A DNA stretch of 64,000 nt from Ephemerocybe angulata (Eukaryota; Basidiomycota; Agaricomycetes; Agaricales; Psathyrellaceae). The stretch is from contig JAACJK010000113.1 in assembly GCA_013368325.1 (NCBI GenBank), positions 186,001-250,000 of the forward strand. Direction: 5' to 3'. Every line of letters starts with the position of its first letter. Position 1 is the stretch's first letter. Shown here piece after piece: positions 1-12,100 of the stretch. The position numbers and the translations under genes are program-made. The notes under the pieces are model-generated. The model worked only from the letters and a program-made list of their open reading frames with translations. It was not told where the DNA came from and made no database searches.

Positions 1-2592
1 GATCATACCTTGTTCAGTGCGACGATGAAAGGCGTCTTCCTGTCCCTAAGCAAACGAAGGGACTCGAGTGTTTGTGCCTCCAATCCGTGCATGATATCGA
101 CGACGAGAATGGCGATGTTACACAATGAGCTACCACGGGTACGCAAGTTGGTGAAAGACTCGTGTCCAGGCGTGTCGATGACCAGCAGACCAGGGATCTT
201 GTACTCCTGGGTGTTGTCCTTGTTCATAACAGCAGTCTTCGTCTTAATAGCCTCGACGGGGAAGAAGGTAGCACCGATTTGCTGCGTGATACCACCTGCT
301 TCACCTTCTTGCACATTTGTTTGACGAATCTGCCAAAGGGATTCAGCTCGGAAGCCTCATAATACAATCAGAAGAATAGAATGCATACCTTGTCCAGCAA
401 CTTGGTCTTTCCGGTATCGACGTGACCGAGAATACAGCAAATGGGACTGCGGAGGTTGTCTGCGCTACGGGCAGCCATTGCCTCCTCGTGGGCCTTCGCC
501 CTGCGGGCGGCAGCCTCAGCCTTTCTCCTCGCTGCTTGTACCTGCACTGCGGTCAGCTCTTCGTCTGATGAAGAGTCAGAGTCCGAGCCCGAATCAGAGT
601 CCGAATCATCAGAGCCGCTGGAATCAGAGTCCTCCTCTGACGATGACACCTCTTCGGATGATTCCTCGGCCTTGGCCTTAGATGGTTTGCCGGCGGGTTT
701 GGCAGGGGCGGGCTTCCCTTTAGCAGGTGTGGGGGCAGCAGCTGGCTTCTTGGCCTCAGCAGTATCTAAGTGACGGAAGTTAGCCAGCGTAAAGCGGCAA
801 TCAGAAAGTGGGCGAACCTTTAGCGGCAGGCTTGGCTTTCGGTGTGGGTGCAGGTGCAGGTGCAGGTGCTGGCGTTGGCGCATCTTCTTCGTCGCTTGAG
901 GCGTCCCAGTCTGACTTAACAGCAGGGGATTCTGCAGCCGGCTTGGGCTCGGGCTCCTCATCGCTGCTCGCCTCCCAGTCGGACTTGGCCGCCGCTTCTT
1001 CGGCCTTCTTCTCCTCCTCCTTGGCCTTGACAGGCTCAGGTGGTGGGGTGGGGGTTGGTTCAGGTGACCGAGGTCTTGACTCTGGTGCAGGCGATGCATC
1101 TTTCGCGGCGGGACCCTTCTTCTTTCGATTTCCATATACAACCTTCTTTGCACCCGCCGGAGCACCTGAGCTTTGTTGCAAACCCTCGATTTGCACACCG
1201 GAAGCTAAAAGGGCCTGCTTGCGAATTTCCGCCCTATGTTGTTCCTCCTTCTGCTTCTTCGTAAGAAGCTTACCCTCCTTCTTCAGTTGCTCGCGTTTAG
1301 CCTATGCAAGGTGTTGGAGATGTCAAATATGAGTTTAGAATGGAAAGAACGATAGATTACCTTCTCCTTCTCCTTTCTCCGCTGCTTTTCTTCCTCTTTC
1401 TTCTTTTCCTCCTCTTCGAGCTTCCGTTCCTCCTCCTCAATACGCCTCTGCTCCTCCTCGATACGACGCCTGTTTTCCTCCTCGATGCGTTTCTTCTCCT
1501 CCATCATCGCCTTTAAAGCACTGATACCCTTTCCGGGCTTTTTCGACGCCGCCGCAGGGGCGGGGGCGGGAGCGGCCTCCTCATCCTTCTTGGCCTTCTT
1601 CTTTTTCTTCTTCTTATCCGACTTTCCAGTAGCAGCTTCATCTCCGTCCTCTGCATTGTCGTCGTTTGGCACTTGCGGTGCAGCAGGAGTTGCTTCCGCC
1701 TCAGGCTCAGGTGCAGCAGCAGCTTTCTTCGCAGCAGCTTGCGCCTTCTTTTTGGCCTGATTTTGGGAAGGCGTTAATAGAATACAGTTTCAGCAATGGG
1801 GTACTCCGCACCTTTTCCTTCTCCTTTTTCAACTTCTCCTTCTCCTTCTTGGAAAGAACTTTGGGACCACCGTCCGCAGCTTCACCATCATCATCGTCTT
1901 CACCTTCTGCCTCTGGCTGGGGAGTCGAAGCTTTAGTTACGGCCGGAGTAACATCTTCAGAGATTTCATATCGAGATCAATTTGTGGAATGGGGGAGGTA
2001 TCAAGTTGGAGCTCACCTTTCGATGCTTCGGCCTCGTCGTCGTCGGCGACAGCACCAGACTTCTTCTTTCCCTTCTTGTCCTTCTTCTTTTTGTCTTTGA
2101 CTGGTCCCCATTCCTCATCAGCGAGCTCCTCCGCCGTCATCTGGACTGGGCCCTTTTCGACGGGAGGGGCGTCTACGACCTCTTCTGCATACGGGTCATC
2201 TTGAATGGCGTGTTTGGCCTTCTTCTTGTCCTTCTTCTTCCCGCCAGTGGAGGCCTTAATAGCAGACTAGAGAACTGGATTAGATTGTGTCGATTATCGG
2301 GGAGCAATGACATACCATCAATCCACCGAAATCTTCCTCCTCCTCAGCGGGGGCACCGTTGTCTTCAGGGGCCAGAGCTGTGAAGCCAGCGAAGTTAGAG
2401 CTCTTTGCAGGAGCATCAGAGGGCTCCTCAACATTGACCGCGGCGTTCAGGTTGGGAGCAACGTCCTCGCCGGCATTGTCCCTGCAGATATCGGTTAATC
2501 TATGTTGGAGGTGCTGTCTTAGGCGTGCCAATGGCGCACCAGAAGTCATCGCCGCCCTTCTTTCCCTTCTTTCCCTTGTTTTTGGGCGCCAT
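1..2592 (-). CDS. fun12: Eukaryotic translation initiation factor 5B, 5' part (partial)
   Basis: Translation GTPase that joins the 60S subunit to the 48S complex in the cytosol. The start at 2592 ([18 protein letters not shown]) is the first ATG and opens the Lys-rich N-terminus typical of eIF5B. A long charged, low-complexity region follows: KKxKK blocks, a Glu/Arg coiled segment at about 1370-1510, Pro-Ala repeats at about 840-890, and an acidic Ser/Asp tract at about 550-660. The G domain then begins with P-loop [14 protein letters not shown] at about 390-430, switch region [13 protein letters not shown], and DTPGHESF at about 165-185. The coding exon stops at a GT donor at position 9, so the rest of the G domain and domains II-IV lie outside the window. 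At least six short introns interrupt it. Family identity rests on the G domain and is certain; exact intron borders in the low-complexity part are not. Confidence 0.95.
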
Positions 2593-2774
2593 AGCTTTCT
2601 AGAAGTGCGATCCTGGAATATCGACAGGAAGAGAGCAGAGAAATTGTGGCTCAAGCTGGTGCCGCAGTGACCACCAAGAAGGAGAGGAATGAACGCCGGC
2701 GGCAAATTGATGCCCTGCCCATATCGGACGCGCGCGCGACCGAGTCACTCTTTCCATCTACCACCATATCGAAA
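2593..2774. promoter_or_regulatory. Shared promoter of eIF5B and ARL2
   Basis: The two ATGs face away from each other across 182 bp, so both core promoters and 5' UTRs must fit here. I see no clear TATA box. The element is inferred from gene layout only. Confidence 0.5.
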
Positions 2775-3732
2775 ATGGGATTGCTGTCTATTATACGCAA
2801 GAACAGGCAGAAAGAACGTGAAATGAGGATCCTATTCCTGTAGGTCCTGCCGGAGGCGCCTGATCTTCACGATTTGCGTCTTTTGATCCTCTGCGCCAAC
2901 GACAGTGGCTTGGATAACGCAGGGAAGACCACGATCCTCAAGAAGCTGAACAAGGAGGACATTAGCGGAATAAGCCCGACACTCGGATTCAATATCAAGA
3001 CATTTGTCCATGGAAAGTACGTCAATCTCCTAGGGGTCGCACGCACAAGAGACAGCGTCTAATAGTCGAGCCCGCGGCTTAGCTATACCCTTAACATTTG
3101 TACGCAGTGTCCACTCTAACGCCGCACGCTACCTATACTGGTGCTCTAGGGGATGTTGGTGGTCAGAGAACCTTGCGCCCATACTGGCGAAATTATTTTG
3201 AGCAGACGGACGCTCTAGTCTGGGTCGTTGATTCGAGCGACCGGATGAGGATGGAAGACTGCAAGGAGGAGCTCCACAGTTTGTTGACGGAGGACGTGAG
3301 TGTCCTCATTTCCAAACCTCCGTCGTTCCGCGCGGACTAATCGATGTCCATGACATACCCCACACCCGGTATCTCCTCGCTCTTGAATAAGCGCCTCGCC
3401 GGGGCTTCCTTAATGATCTTCGCGAACAAACAGGACCTCCCTGGATCAATGACCGAGGCACAGATACGGGATGTAAGTGGTCACCGTCGCTCTCCATGGC
3501 TTGGACTGTGGGCACGAACTGAGAACCATATAAACCTGCCTGGCGTTTCTCAAATCACCAGGTGCTTGCCCTCCAATCCATCAAGAGCCACAACTGGTCT
3601 ATCTGGCCTTGCAGCGCTGTCACAGGAGAAAATCTCGTCACCGGGCTTGATTGGATCGTCAATGACGCCGCCAACCGACTCTACTACAGCTCCACCGCTT
3701 TGCACAAGGCTATACCAACTCAGACTGCCTGA
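2775..3732 (+). CDS. arl2: ADP-ribosylation factor-like protein 2 (Arl2/Alp41/Cin4)
   Basis: Small GTPase of the Arf family that acts with tubulin cofactors in tubulin folding and microtubule stability. The start [19 protein letters not shown] is nearly diagnostic for Arl2 and places the usual Gly2. After an intron the P-loop [15 protein letters not shown] is seen, then [11 protein letters not shown] (switch I), [20 protein letters not shown] (switch II), and NKQDLPGSM (base recognition). The C-terminus, [20 protein letters not shown], matches the family; the stop is at 3730. At least four short introns split the gene. The total of about 185 residues fits the family. It is divergent from eIF5B. 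Confidence 0.95.
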
Positions 3733-5826
3733 CTCCAGTATGTTCCTGTCCCAGTTGAGGCTGGTGTTCGGGTTTTCTCCAAGAGCCTTTTTTTAACCTT
3801 CTCTCTCGTCTTACGATGCTCGGTGCTCGGGCGTCTTTCTGTATCTTGGCACTTCCCGTCAATATCACTGCATCTGGATGTCATCATTCTGCTCTCTCGA
3901 ACGGCGACCTCGTTGCATGTCCCATTCGAACCTTTGGCAGGCATCTCAGTTGCTTGTGCTCTATTCTTTTCTTCGTGAATTTTCCATCGCCCCAATCCAA
4001 ACGGACGCGCGCTCGATCGCAGTCCCTTCGGCTCTTCATCGAGGGTGTTGCTGTTCTGGGTACCTAGCGCTTAACACACAGACCCTAAACTACTGAGTGA
4101 CATCTGACCTAGCTTCCTGTCGTGTCACTTAGGATAGTATTTTTGAGGTGAGATCCATTCGAATCTGCACGCCTTACCGTCAGCTAATACAGATTTGCTA
4201 TATCGACTTCGCTCGCCACAAAGCTTGTACAACTGTGACTCGATTCTTTCCATTGACACCCGACTTATCCTTTCCTTCTTCGGGGTCGGACTGCGCAATC
4301 GACTGACGGACTCAGAATGCCGCTGAATTCTTCTTTCTATTCGAGAGGAAAGTGACTTTGCTTAGCTTACCCGCTCACAGCAACTCCTCGATCCCTTCCC
4401 CTCATCGCGTATGACACCGACTTCTACAACTCCGCAGAAGACTAAGCTTAGCTTTCGGCCTCTCTATGAGAGACCGTCCTCCCTTACCTCCAGGCGAGTC
4501 ACTTCCCTCTCAACCTTGAGATAGGAAGGATACCAGCATGTGGCACCGTCGGGCTTCCCAGAGGAATTGGGTGTTCCGCCTGGCCGATGCTGCATAGAGC
4601 GTGGGTTTCGACGCTTCCTAGTATGTCATGGCGAAGACAGCGGATTGGAATGGTTCTCTCCGAGGATGTTTGTCTGTAGCAACATACATTGCAGTATTCA
4701 CCGAGGATTTGTTATATCCGCTAGGCGTCCGCCAGAGCATCAAAACAACCCGGAGTTTACCATCAAGTGCTCTCGCTCTTCTTGCGATGACTACGCTTCA
4801 ACACAGCTCTGCCGAAATTCAGGTCTATCAACACACGGACGCTGTAACCATCATATCTACGTCCGCGGCGTCAACTCGGATGCGCATGCGCCAGTGGTTT
4901 TTTGGGCGTTTACCGGGTAACATTGTCATACCGCCCGATTGCCACACCAGCTGATCTATCCCCCTTGTTAGTGCGATTTCGAGGCGAACTTTGCGTCGTT
5001 GTCTTTTTATCGTTAACCTTCCGGTTAACAAAAAACTACTATCCAGGTAATAAAGAACGACTTCCTCGCCCGCGCTCACGTTTCTAGATTCAGCTCGCCG
5101 CGCCGCTCACCAAGTTTAAGTGAGCGTCGAGCGAGCGTTCCGCGCTGGGGTTCCAGTAATAACCCGGGATTCTTGATGGAAGGGGAATCCTAGGATACTT
5201 ACTCGCGTGGTAATCCAAGGTAATCTGCAGGGCCACGCGCTCCAATGGAGAAGACAGATTGTTGTATGGATGATGGTGGCCTCGAGGCGAATCGCGATAA
5301 TCAGCTTGAACTGGCGTGGTATAGAATTCGTAGGAGGCCGAAGGTAAGCTAAAAGTATGAGGTACGTCTCTGCATCTACTTAGCAGCCTAGCTTCCTCCT
5401 GCAGTATTAACGAACAGAGTTTTCTATTACGCCGTAGTGTCGGACGAGACCAGAGGATCTGGAAGAGGCGCGTTGGGTATGAAATCAGGACTTCGCGGTT
5501 TGGATGCCTTCTTTGGAACGAGCCCCATTCGGTTGCAGACCGCGTCCCATATCGAGAATCAGACAGGACCCTGGTCGACATCCTAACCACGATGTTTCTC
5601 GCAATTTCAGGCTGTCACTTGGCTTCAGATTCCTCCATCCACCCGCCGATCTTCATTGGCCCAAAGGAATCTCTCCATCTCCATCCGTTTTCGGCGCGTG
5701 CCTACACCTCCGAATCCCTTAAAGGCTCTGACTCTTTCGCATCGTTCCTCCAGTTCTCTCCTCCTCCCCTCCTCAGCAGGATCTGGCAGCTACTTCCCAC
5801 ATCCTCTTCTACAGACTTCGTCCAAC
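3733..5826. other. Intergenic region, no convincing gene
   Basis: About 2.1 kb between ARL2 and the CFA synthase. Open frames exist (for example a minus-strand frame at 5090-5590) but they lack recognisable domains and plausible exon structure. A perfect 7-bp inverted repeat with a 4-nt loop (GTTAACC TTCC GGTTAAC) sits at 5012-5029. The last 200 bp must hold the promoter and 5' UTR of the next gene. Confidence 0.5.
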
Positions 5827-7683
5827 ATGCCTTCAACGACGAGCTCATCTTGTGTGCACTTCCCCACCACCTCCACCAAAGCCCTCCAGTCCTCTTCGCT
5901 CCTGTCCGCCTTCAGCCCCCGGTCATGGCTGGCTACTTTCGGTATGTTCGCTTCCCAACCGGCTAGCCAGGCCATCACGCTTATAATATCTTAGCGCGCA
6001 ACTCGATCTTGTCTGTGCTCGACGACGCAATTACCGTCGGTCACCTCACAATCTCCGATTCGGAGGGAACACACTATTACGGCAAATATCACAAAGGCTG
6101 CAATGACGTTCGCCTCGACGTGAAAAACGACAATTTCTGGATGCGTATCTTGCTGTAAGCCCCCGGTCATCATCTCAGTGTTAAGCTCTCGTATTAACAG
6201 AGCTTTCTTAGATCTGGTGACTTGGGCTGTAAGTTACATTGACAATGACGCGCGCCACGACCCTTACTCACGATCTTATCAGTCAGTGAAGCTTATATGA
6301 TTGGAGATGTTGAAGTGTCCTGCCTCAAGGGCGCTATGAACGTATGTGTCCTGTTTAAACGGAAACACGAAGGACGCTCGCTAATTGGCCTGAACATTAG
6401 CTCTGGCTCGAGAACCAGTCCGGCATGGAGATGACACTCTCATCTACTGTCGCCCGGGTCTCGTCAGCAATGACCGGCCTCTACAACAGCTTTCTTGGCC
6501 AGACCAAGTCTCAGGCCCGCCTAAACGCGATCGCCAGCTATGATCAGTCGAACGAGCTCTTCAAGGCGTTCCTTAGCAAGGAGATGATGTACTCCTGTGG
6601 TTTGTGGTCTCAGGAGGAGGGTGGCGTGCGCGGTGATCTCGAGATGGGGCCCACGCCGGGTGATCTCGAGGCTGCTCAGCACCGAAAGCTTCACCATGTC
6701 CTCAAGGCCGCGCGCGTTAAGCCCGGTGACCGGATCCTCGAGTTCGGCAGCGGCTGGGGTGGACTTGCCATTGAGGTTTGTTTTCGACCCTACGGTATCG
6801 TTTGAAGCCCCTTGCTTACTCTTTCTCCTCAGGCGGCTCGCTCATTCGGCTGCGAGGTTGATACGTTGACGCTATCGATTGAGCAAAAGAAACTCGCCGA
6901 AGAGCGAATCAAGGAGGCTGGCTTCGAAGGTCGCATTCGCGTCCATTTGATGGACTACCGCGAAATCCCTGCCGAGTGGGAGAAGGCTTTCGATGCCTTC
7001 ATCAGTATCGAGATGATTGAGGTACGCCCTTCGATACGCTCGCTGTCTGAGTTCATTCGCTCACATTCGTTCGTTCATTCCGCAGCACGTCGGAACTAAA
7101 CACTACAACACCTACTTCAAGCTCGTGGACTTTGCGCTCAAGTCGTCGAACTCAACTGCAGTCGTGACGTCGTCGACGTTCCCCGAGACGCGGTATTCGG
7201 GGTACCAGGCAGAGGACTTCATGCGCAAGTACATGTGGCCCAACTCGAGCCTTCCAAGCGCTACGGCTTTGATCACTGCCGCTCAGGCTGGATCACAGGG
7301 CCGGTTTACCCTCCAAGGCGTCGAGAATCACGCGGCTCGTGAGTACCACCTCCTCTCCAATCGCGCTGGGCTTTGAACCTTTGCTGATTTCGCGCTTAAT
7401 AGACTACCCCCGGACGCTTCGCGAGTGGGGACGGCGGCTTGAGGCGAACTTGACTCAAGAAATGATCTCACAAGATTACCCTTCCCTCAAAAACACCGCC
7501 GACTTTGAAGTCTTCAAGCGGAAATGGCAGTATCTCTTTGCGTACGCCGGTGCTGGATTCGCGAAGGGGTACATCACCTGCCATATGCTCACATTCATCC
7601 GAGAGGTGAGATATTTCCACCCCTTCTCAAGCGGCCGATGCTGACTCCTCTTGCAGAATGACTGGCCTGAACGTTGCGATTGA
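5827..7683 (+). CDS. Cyclopropane-fatty-acyl-phospholipid synthase (SAM methyltransferase)
   Basis: Transfers a methylene group from S-adenosylmethionine to double bonds of phospholipid acyl chains. The N-terminal domain (AITVGHLTISDSEGTHYYG, then SGDLGFSEAYMIGDVE) is that of CFA synthases. The Rossmann part has motif I LEFGSGWGGLAIE, then MDYREIP and FDAFISIEMIEHVGTKHY, with YFKLVDFALK, YMWPNSSLPS and ENHAAHYPRTLREW following. It ends GYITCHMLTFIRENDWPE. About 465 residues from nine exons, one of them only 17 nt (6212-6228). No transmembrane helices, which argues against sphingolipid C9-methyltransferase. An in-frame ATG at 5656 would add 57 residues; 5827 is preferred because it puts fewer unrelated residues before the conserved domain. 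Confidence 0.9.
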
Positions 7684-9194
7684 ACCGCCCCTCCCAGTCT
7701 ATATATCTCCTCTTTGGCTATTACGACTTCTTGGGTGTTATCCGTTTTGGATAGGGAAAAGCGAACCCGACATGGGTGGCAGCGGTGTCAGCATTTTTGG
7801 CTTGGATGTTTATACTTAACGTATGGAGACATTCTTCTTTAACTTAGAACGAACGACGGGACCATGGTATTTGGTTTAGAACATTTCTTTATCATTTAGC
7901 TTGATCGCGGAAGGAACACACTTGCATATTTTTATCTATAGAATTACTCACATCTGTATCATATCTCATTAACTACCGAATGCAAAACAGTGACAAATCG
8001 GACGAGTGAATGTGAGGGCTTGAGCAGGCGAGGAGAATCGCAGAGGTACTTTGATCGGGCGTGGGATAGAACTCGGATAGCATCCGCAGTTGTTTCCTTT
8101 CTTCGTGGATAGCTGTTACAGGCTACCGCTTTAATCGCTGCTGATATGTGACGTATACTGTACACGGTTTGAGTGGCTTGAAGGAATGTAGCCCAGGGGA
8201 TCGGCATGGAATTGCCAGTGGGTGCCGGTAAAGACAAAGGGAGGGACGCGGAAAATTTCCGGATCGAATTTGGACTCGTTGGGTCCCCTGGCAGCATATC
8301 TACGAGCCGTATACCTCGCACCTATACTGGCCAACCATTTCTGAGGCTTCTTCTTGCCAAGGGCCTACACAACGGTGGCCTATCGTTATGCCGATAATGG
8401 GTAGGACGTGTATACATAGTCGAAGAAGTGTGCCAACCTGATGAGAGAGCACCGTCTTTCTAAGCTGGATAGCCAAAGCTAGACTCGAAACTAGAACCTT
8501 GGGGTGTGGTAGGTTATAATTCCGAAAACCTAAACTCCAGTATCGGCTGGTCTCGAGCCTAAGCCGAAGCAGACTCGTGAACTTAGGGAACTTGGCCCCA
8601 CTATAGGACCTGCCTGTGTCTACTTTCAATTACCGGTCAGTGCAGAACTGTTTCAACTGGACAAATGAATTCTAGGTCTACATATGTTAACGACACATGT
8701 TGACATAGATAACGAGACCACCCCTGAACTGTGCACTAGAAGCAAGGAGCCGGTGAATTCGGTGAATTATGGAAGTCCATTGTCCTCCACATTAGCGCCC
8801 ACAGGAATTGAAGCTGGAAGCCGGTGGCGCCCACATGGATTTCAGACAGGAAGAAATAATATCCATCCGACTGGATTCCGCTGGATTTTATGCTCCAGAT
8901 CGACAGGCGCCCTCCAGTCTCCCGACATAGCATCACTAGGCGGGTGATGGGAATATTTCCTTTTCGGGAGATGTCCGGAGTCCGGGCGTGTCGCCAAGAT
9001 CACGGTTGGCACGCGTTTCGCTTTCACACCGACCAGAATCTGAACAACGTCCTCAGCTACACAACTTTCTTTTATTTTCCCTCCTTTCTGCTATTCGAGT
9101 CTGAGCTCGTCGGGAGCCCAGGCGCCCCTGTCTTGTCACTCCTGTCTCTCGACGTCTCAATCAGACACTTAATTGCAATCCGACATACCATACA
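7684..9194. other. Intergenic region, nothing recognised
   Basis: About 1.5 kb. It holds the CFA synthase 3' end and the kinesin promoter. Open frames on the minus strand near 7959-8630 show no domain or repeat. No transposon ends or tRNA seen. Confidence 0.5.
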
Positions 9195-12100
9195 ATGGCC
9201 GAGGGTGGCGATGGAAACATTAAGGTCGTGGTGCGATGTCGACCACTCAATTCGCGAGGTATGTCTCCAAGCAACACTCCAGAAGGACATGGTTCTCTTC
9301 TTCTCCTAGTTGGGGTCCTAATGCGCGTCCGACCCTATAGAGCTCGCTCGAGGGGCGAAGCCTCTCATTCGAATGCAGGGCAACCAGACCTTTCTCGATC
9401 CACCAGAACACGGCTCATCGCAGGACACGAAACGAGCTACGGAGAGGAAGACAATGGCGTTCAGTTTTGACAAGAGTTACTGGTCGGCGGGCCCCAGAGA
9501 CGAACCGGGCTATTGCTCTCAGCAGACACTGTTCGACGATCTGGGAAAGGAACTGCTTGACCACGGATTCAACGGGTTCAATGCCTGTATCCTTGCATGT
9601 GCGTGCAGGTTCAACAAGTGTTTATGTCGGCGGCTGACTCGGAGGGCTAGATGGTCAAACTGGCTCTGGGAAGTCTTACAGGTGTGCGCTCTTTACATCT
9701 ACAGTGGACCACCCCAGCTAATAGATGTGCGCCTCCAGTATGATGGGATGTTAGTGCCTTTCCCCCGCTACGGTTCCAGCCTTCTCACCTTTAGCGCGCA
9801 GACGGACCGGACAAGGGTATCATTCCCCTTACCTGCTCTGAGCTATTCGATCGTGTTACGAGTAAAGAGGCCGAAGACCCGAACCTGAAGATAACAGTGG
9901 AGGTTTCGTACATCGAGGTGAGTGGACTTCCCTTCTATTGTAGTCTGCTATTCGACCCTTCTCGCAGATTTATAATGAAAAAGTTCGCGACCTGCTGAAC
10001 CCAAAGAACACCGGCAACCTGAGGGTGCGAGAACACCCAAGTTTAGGCCCTTACGTCGAAGATCTCTCCAAGCTGGTTGTCGGGAGCTACGACGAGATGA
10101 TGAATCTTATGGACGAGGGTAACAAGGCCAGAACCGTTGCAGCCACCAACATGAACGAAACGTACGCATCCTACTCCTTCTACTTCGAGGAACTCCTTTA
10201 CGTCGCGGAGTCTGCGATGCTGACACCCCAGCCCGCAGGTCATCGCGGTCGCACGCAGTGTTTACCCTCCTTGTATCAATGAAGCGGCATGATAAGGACA
10301 CGAATATGGATACGGAAAAGGTTTCGAGGATTAGGTCCGTCGGCCGTCGTCTCTTGCGCGAATATCGTTCGAGTTCGACGTCACTGGCTTCCCAAAACGC
10401 GTGCTAACCTCTACCCAACAGTCTGGTCGATCTCGCGGGTTCGGAGAGGGCGAACTCTACCGGCGCTACTGGCCAACGGCTGAAGGAGGGTGCGAACATC
10501 AACAAATCATTGACGACGCTGGGAAAGGTCATTTCGGCCCTCGCTATGGCCAGCCAGACTGAGGGGAAGAAGGGGAAGAAAGGGAAGGGCGAGGATTTCG
10601 TCCCTTATCGTGATTCGGTGCGTGATTGTCGCGCATTTCTATTCGTTCAGTGTTTGGAATATGAACTTACGTGTTATTTACCTCAAACTCCTACCGGCTT
10701 TCTACTCGATGGACCTGCTTCGCCCTCCAATCATCGTCGACTCCAGGTCCTCACATGGTTACTCAAAGACAGTCTCGGTGGAAACTCGAAGACAGCTATG
10801 ATTGCCGCAATAGCGCCTGCCGATTATGAGGAAACTCTCAGTACGCTGCGGTACGCCGATCAGGCCAAGAAGATCAAGAATAAGGCGGTGGTGAACGAGG
10901 ATCCGAATGCGAAGCTTGTTAGAGAGCTCAAGGAAGAATTAGAGATGTTGCGGGGTACGTGGAAATCGCACGTTTTTGTCATGCAACTCATACGAAAGAA
11001 CGGTGGGCTCATGTGTGCGCATTTTCTTGGTGATAACAGCGCGAGTATCTGGCGGAGCAGAAGACGTCTATGATCCTAAGGTGCCGCCTCAAATGCAGAA
11101 GGTCACTTATCAGACCAAGGATGGGCGCATCAAGACCGTCACAAAAGCTGAACTGCAAGACCAAATGGAGGCCAGCGAAAAGCTTATGCAGAGTCTGAAT
11201 GAGACATGGGAAGAGAAGCTAGAGAGAACGCAGGAAGTCCAGAAAGAACGAGAAAAGGCTTTAGAGGAGTTAGGAATTACTGTCGAGAAGAACCTGGTCG
11301 GAGTGCACACTCCTAAGAAAGTGCGTATCGCTCTCCTTGCGCCTCACATATAGATGCAGGAGTCACTGACTTGCTGATTAGATGCCCCACATTGTTAATC
11401 TGGTGAGTCGTCTTCTCGAAGCCTTGGCACGCGTGAAGCTTAGCGCCCCCATGATTTTCTACAGAACGAAGGTGAGAGAGCCGCGCTGCCGCTGGGGACG
11501 TATGCATGGTCGGTCCGAAACCTGACGAATTTCATCCACTTCTAGACCCTCTTATGAGCGAATGCTTGATCTATCAATTGAAGCTGGGGAAGACGATGGT
11601 GTGTGCCTATCTTCGATTCACATACACGAGGCTCATTGGCATCACTCGCCCCTAAATTTCAGGTCGGGAAACTGGACAGCGATGTGCCTGCGTCAATACG
11701 TCTCAGTGGCGAAAACATTCTCGAGGAGCACTGTTACTTCGAGAACAACGAGGGAAAGGTCACCCTCACCTCTATGCCTGGCAGTGTCACAGTACGTTTT
11801 TCGAATTACGTTCGTCGCTGTTCTCATTCTCATGCGTACCTACTTCAGTTCTTAAATGGAAAGCAACTGTCCCCCGATCAGGTACCCCAGCTCTTTAGTC
11901 AAGGTCGTAACATACAGAAGCTGACATTACCATTACGCGTTAGCCCCACCGACTGCGTTCCGGCTACCGAATCATTCTTGGTACGCGCTCCATTTTATTG
12001 TGAGTTGCAGCAATTGAACGACCGATCCACAGGTGACAATCATGTATTCCGATTCAACAATCCTGAGGAAGTTCGCAAGCAGAGGGATCGGGCAACCATG

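Noticed and set aside
441..1332. Long plus-strand open frames opposite eIF5B
   Set aside because: They mirror the Ser/Asp/Ala-rich low-complexity codons of eIF5B on the other strand and carry no independent signal.
5090..5590. 166-residue minus-strand open frame
   Set aside because: No recognisable domain, its first codon is GTG, and composition is unlike neighbouring exons; it lies in the CFA synthase upstream region.
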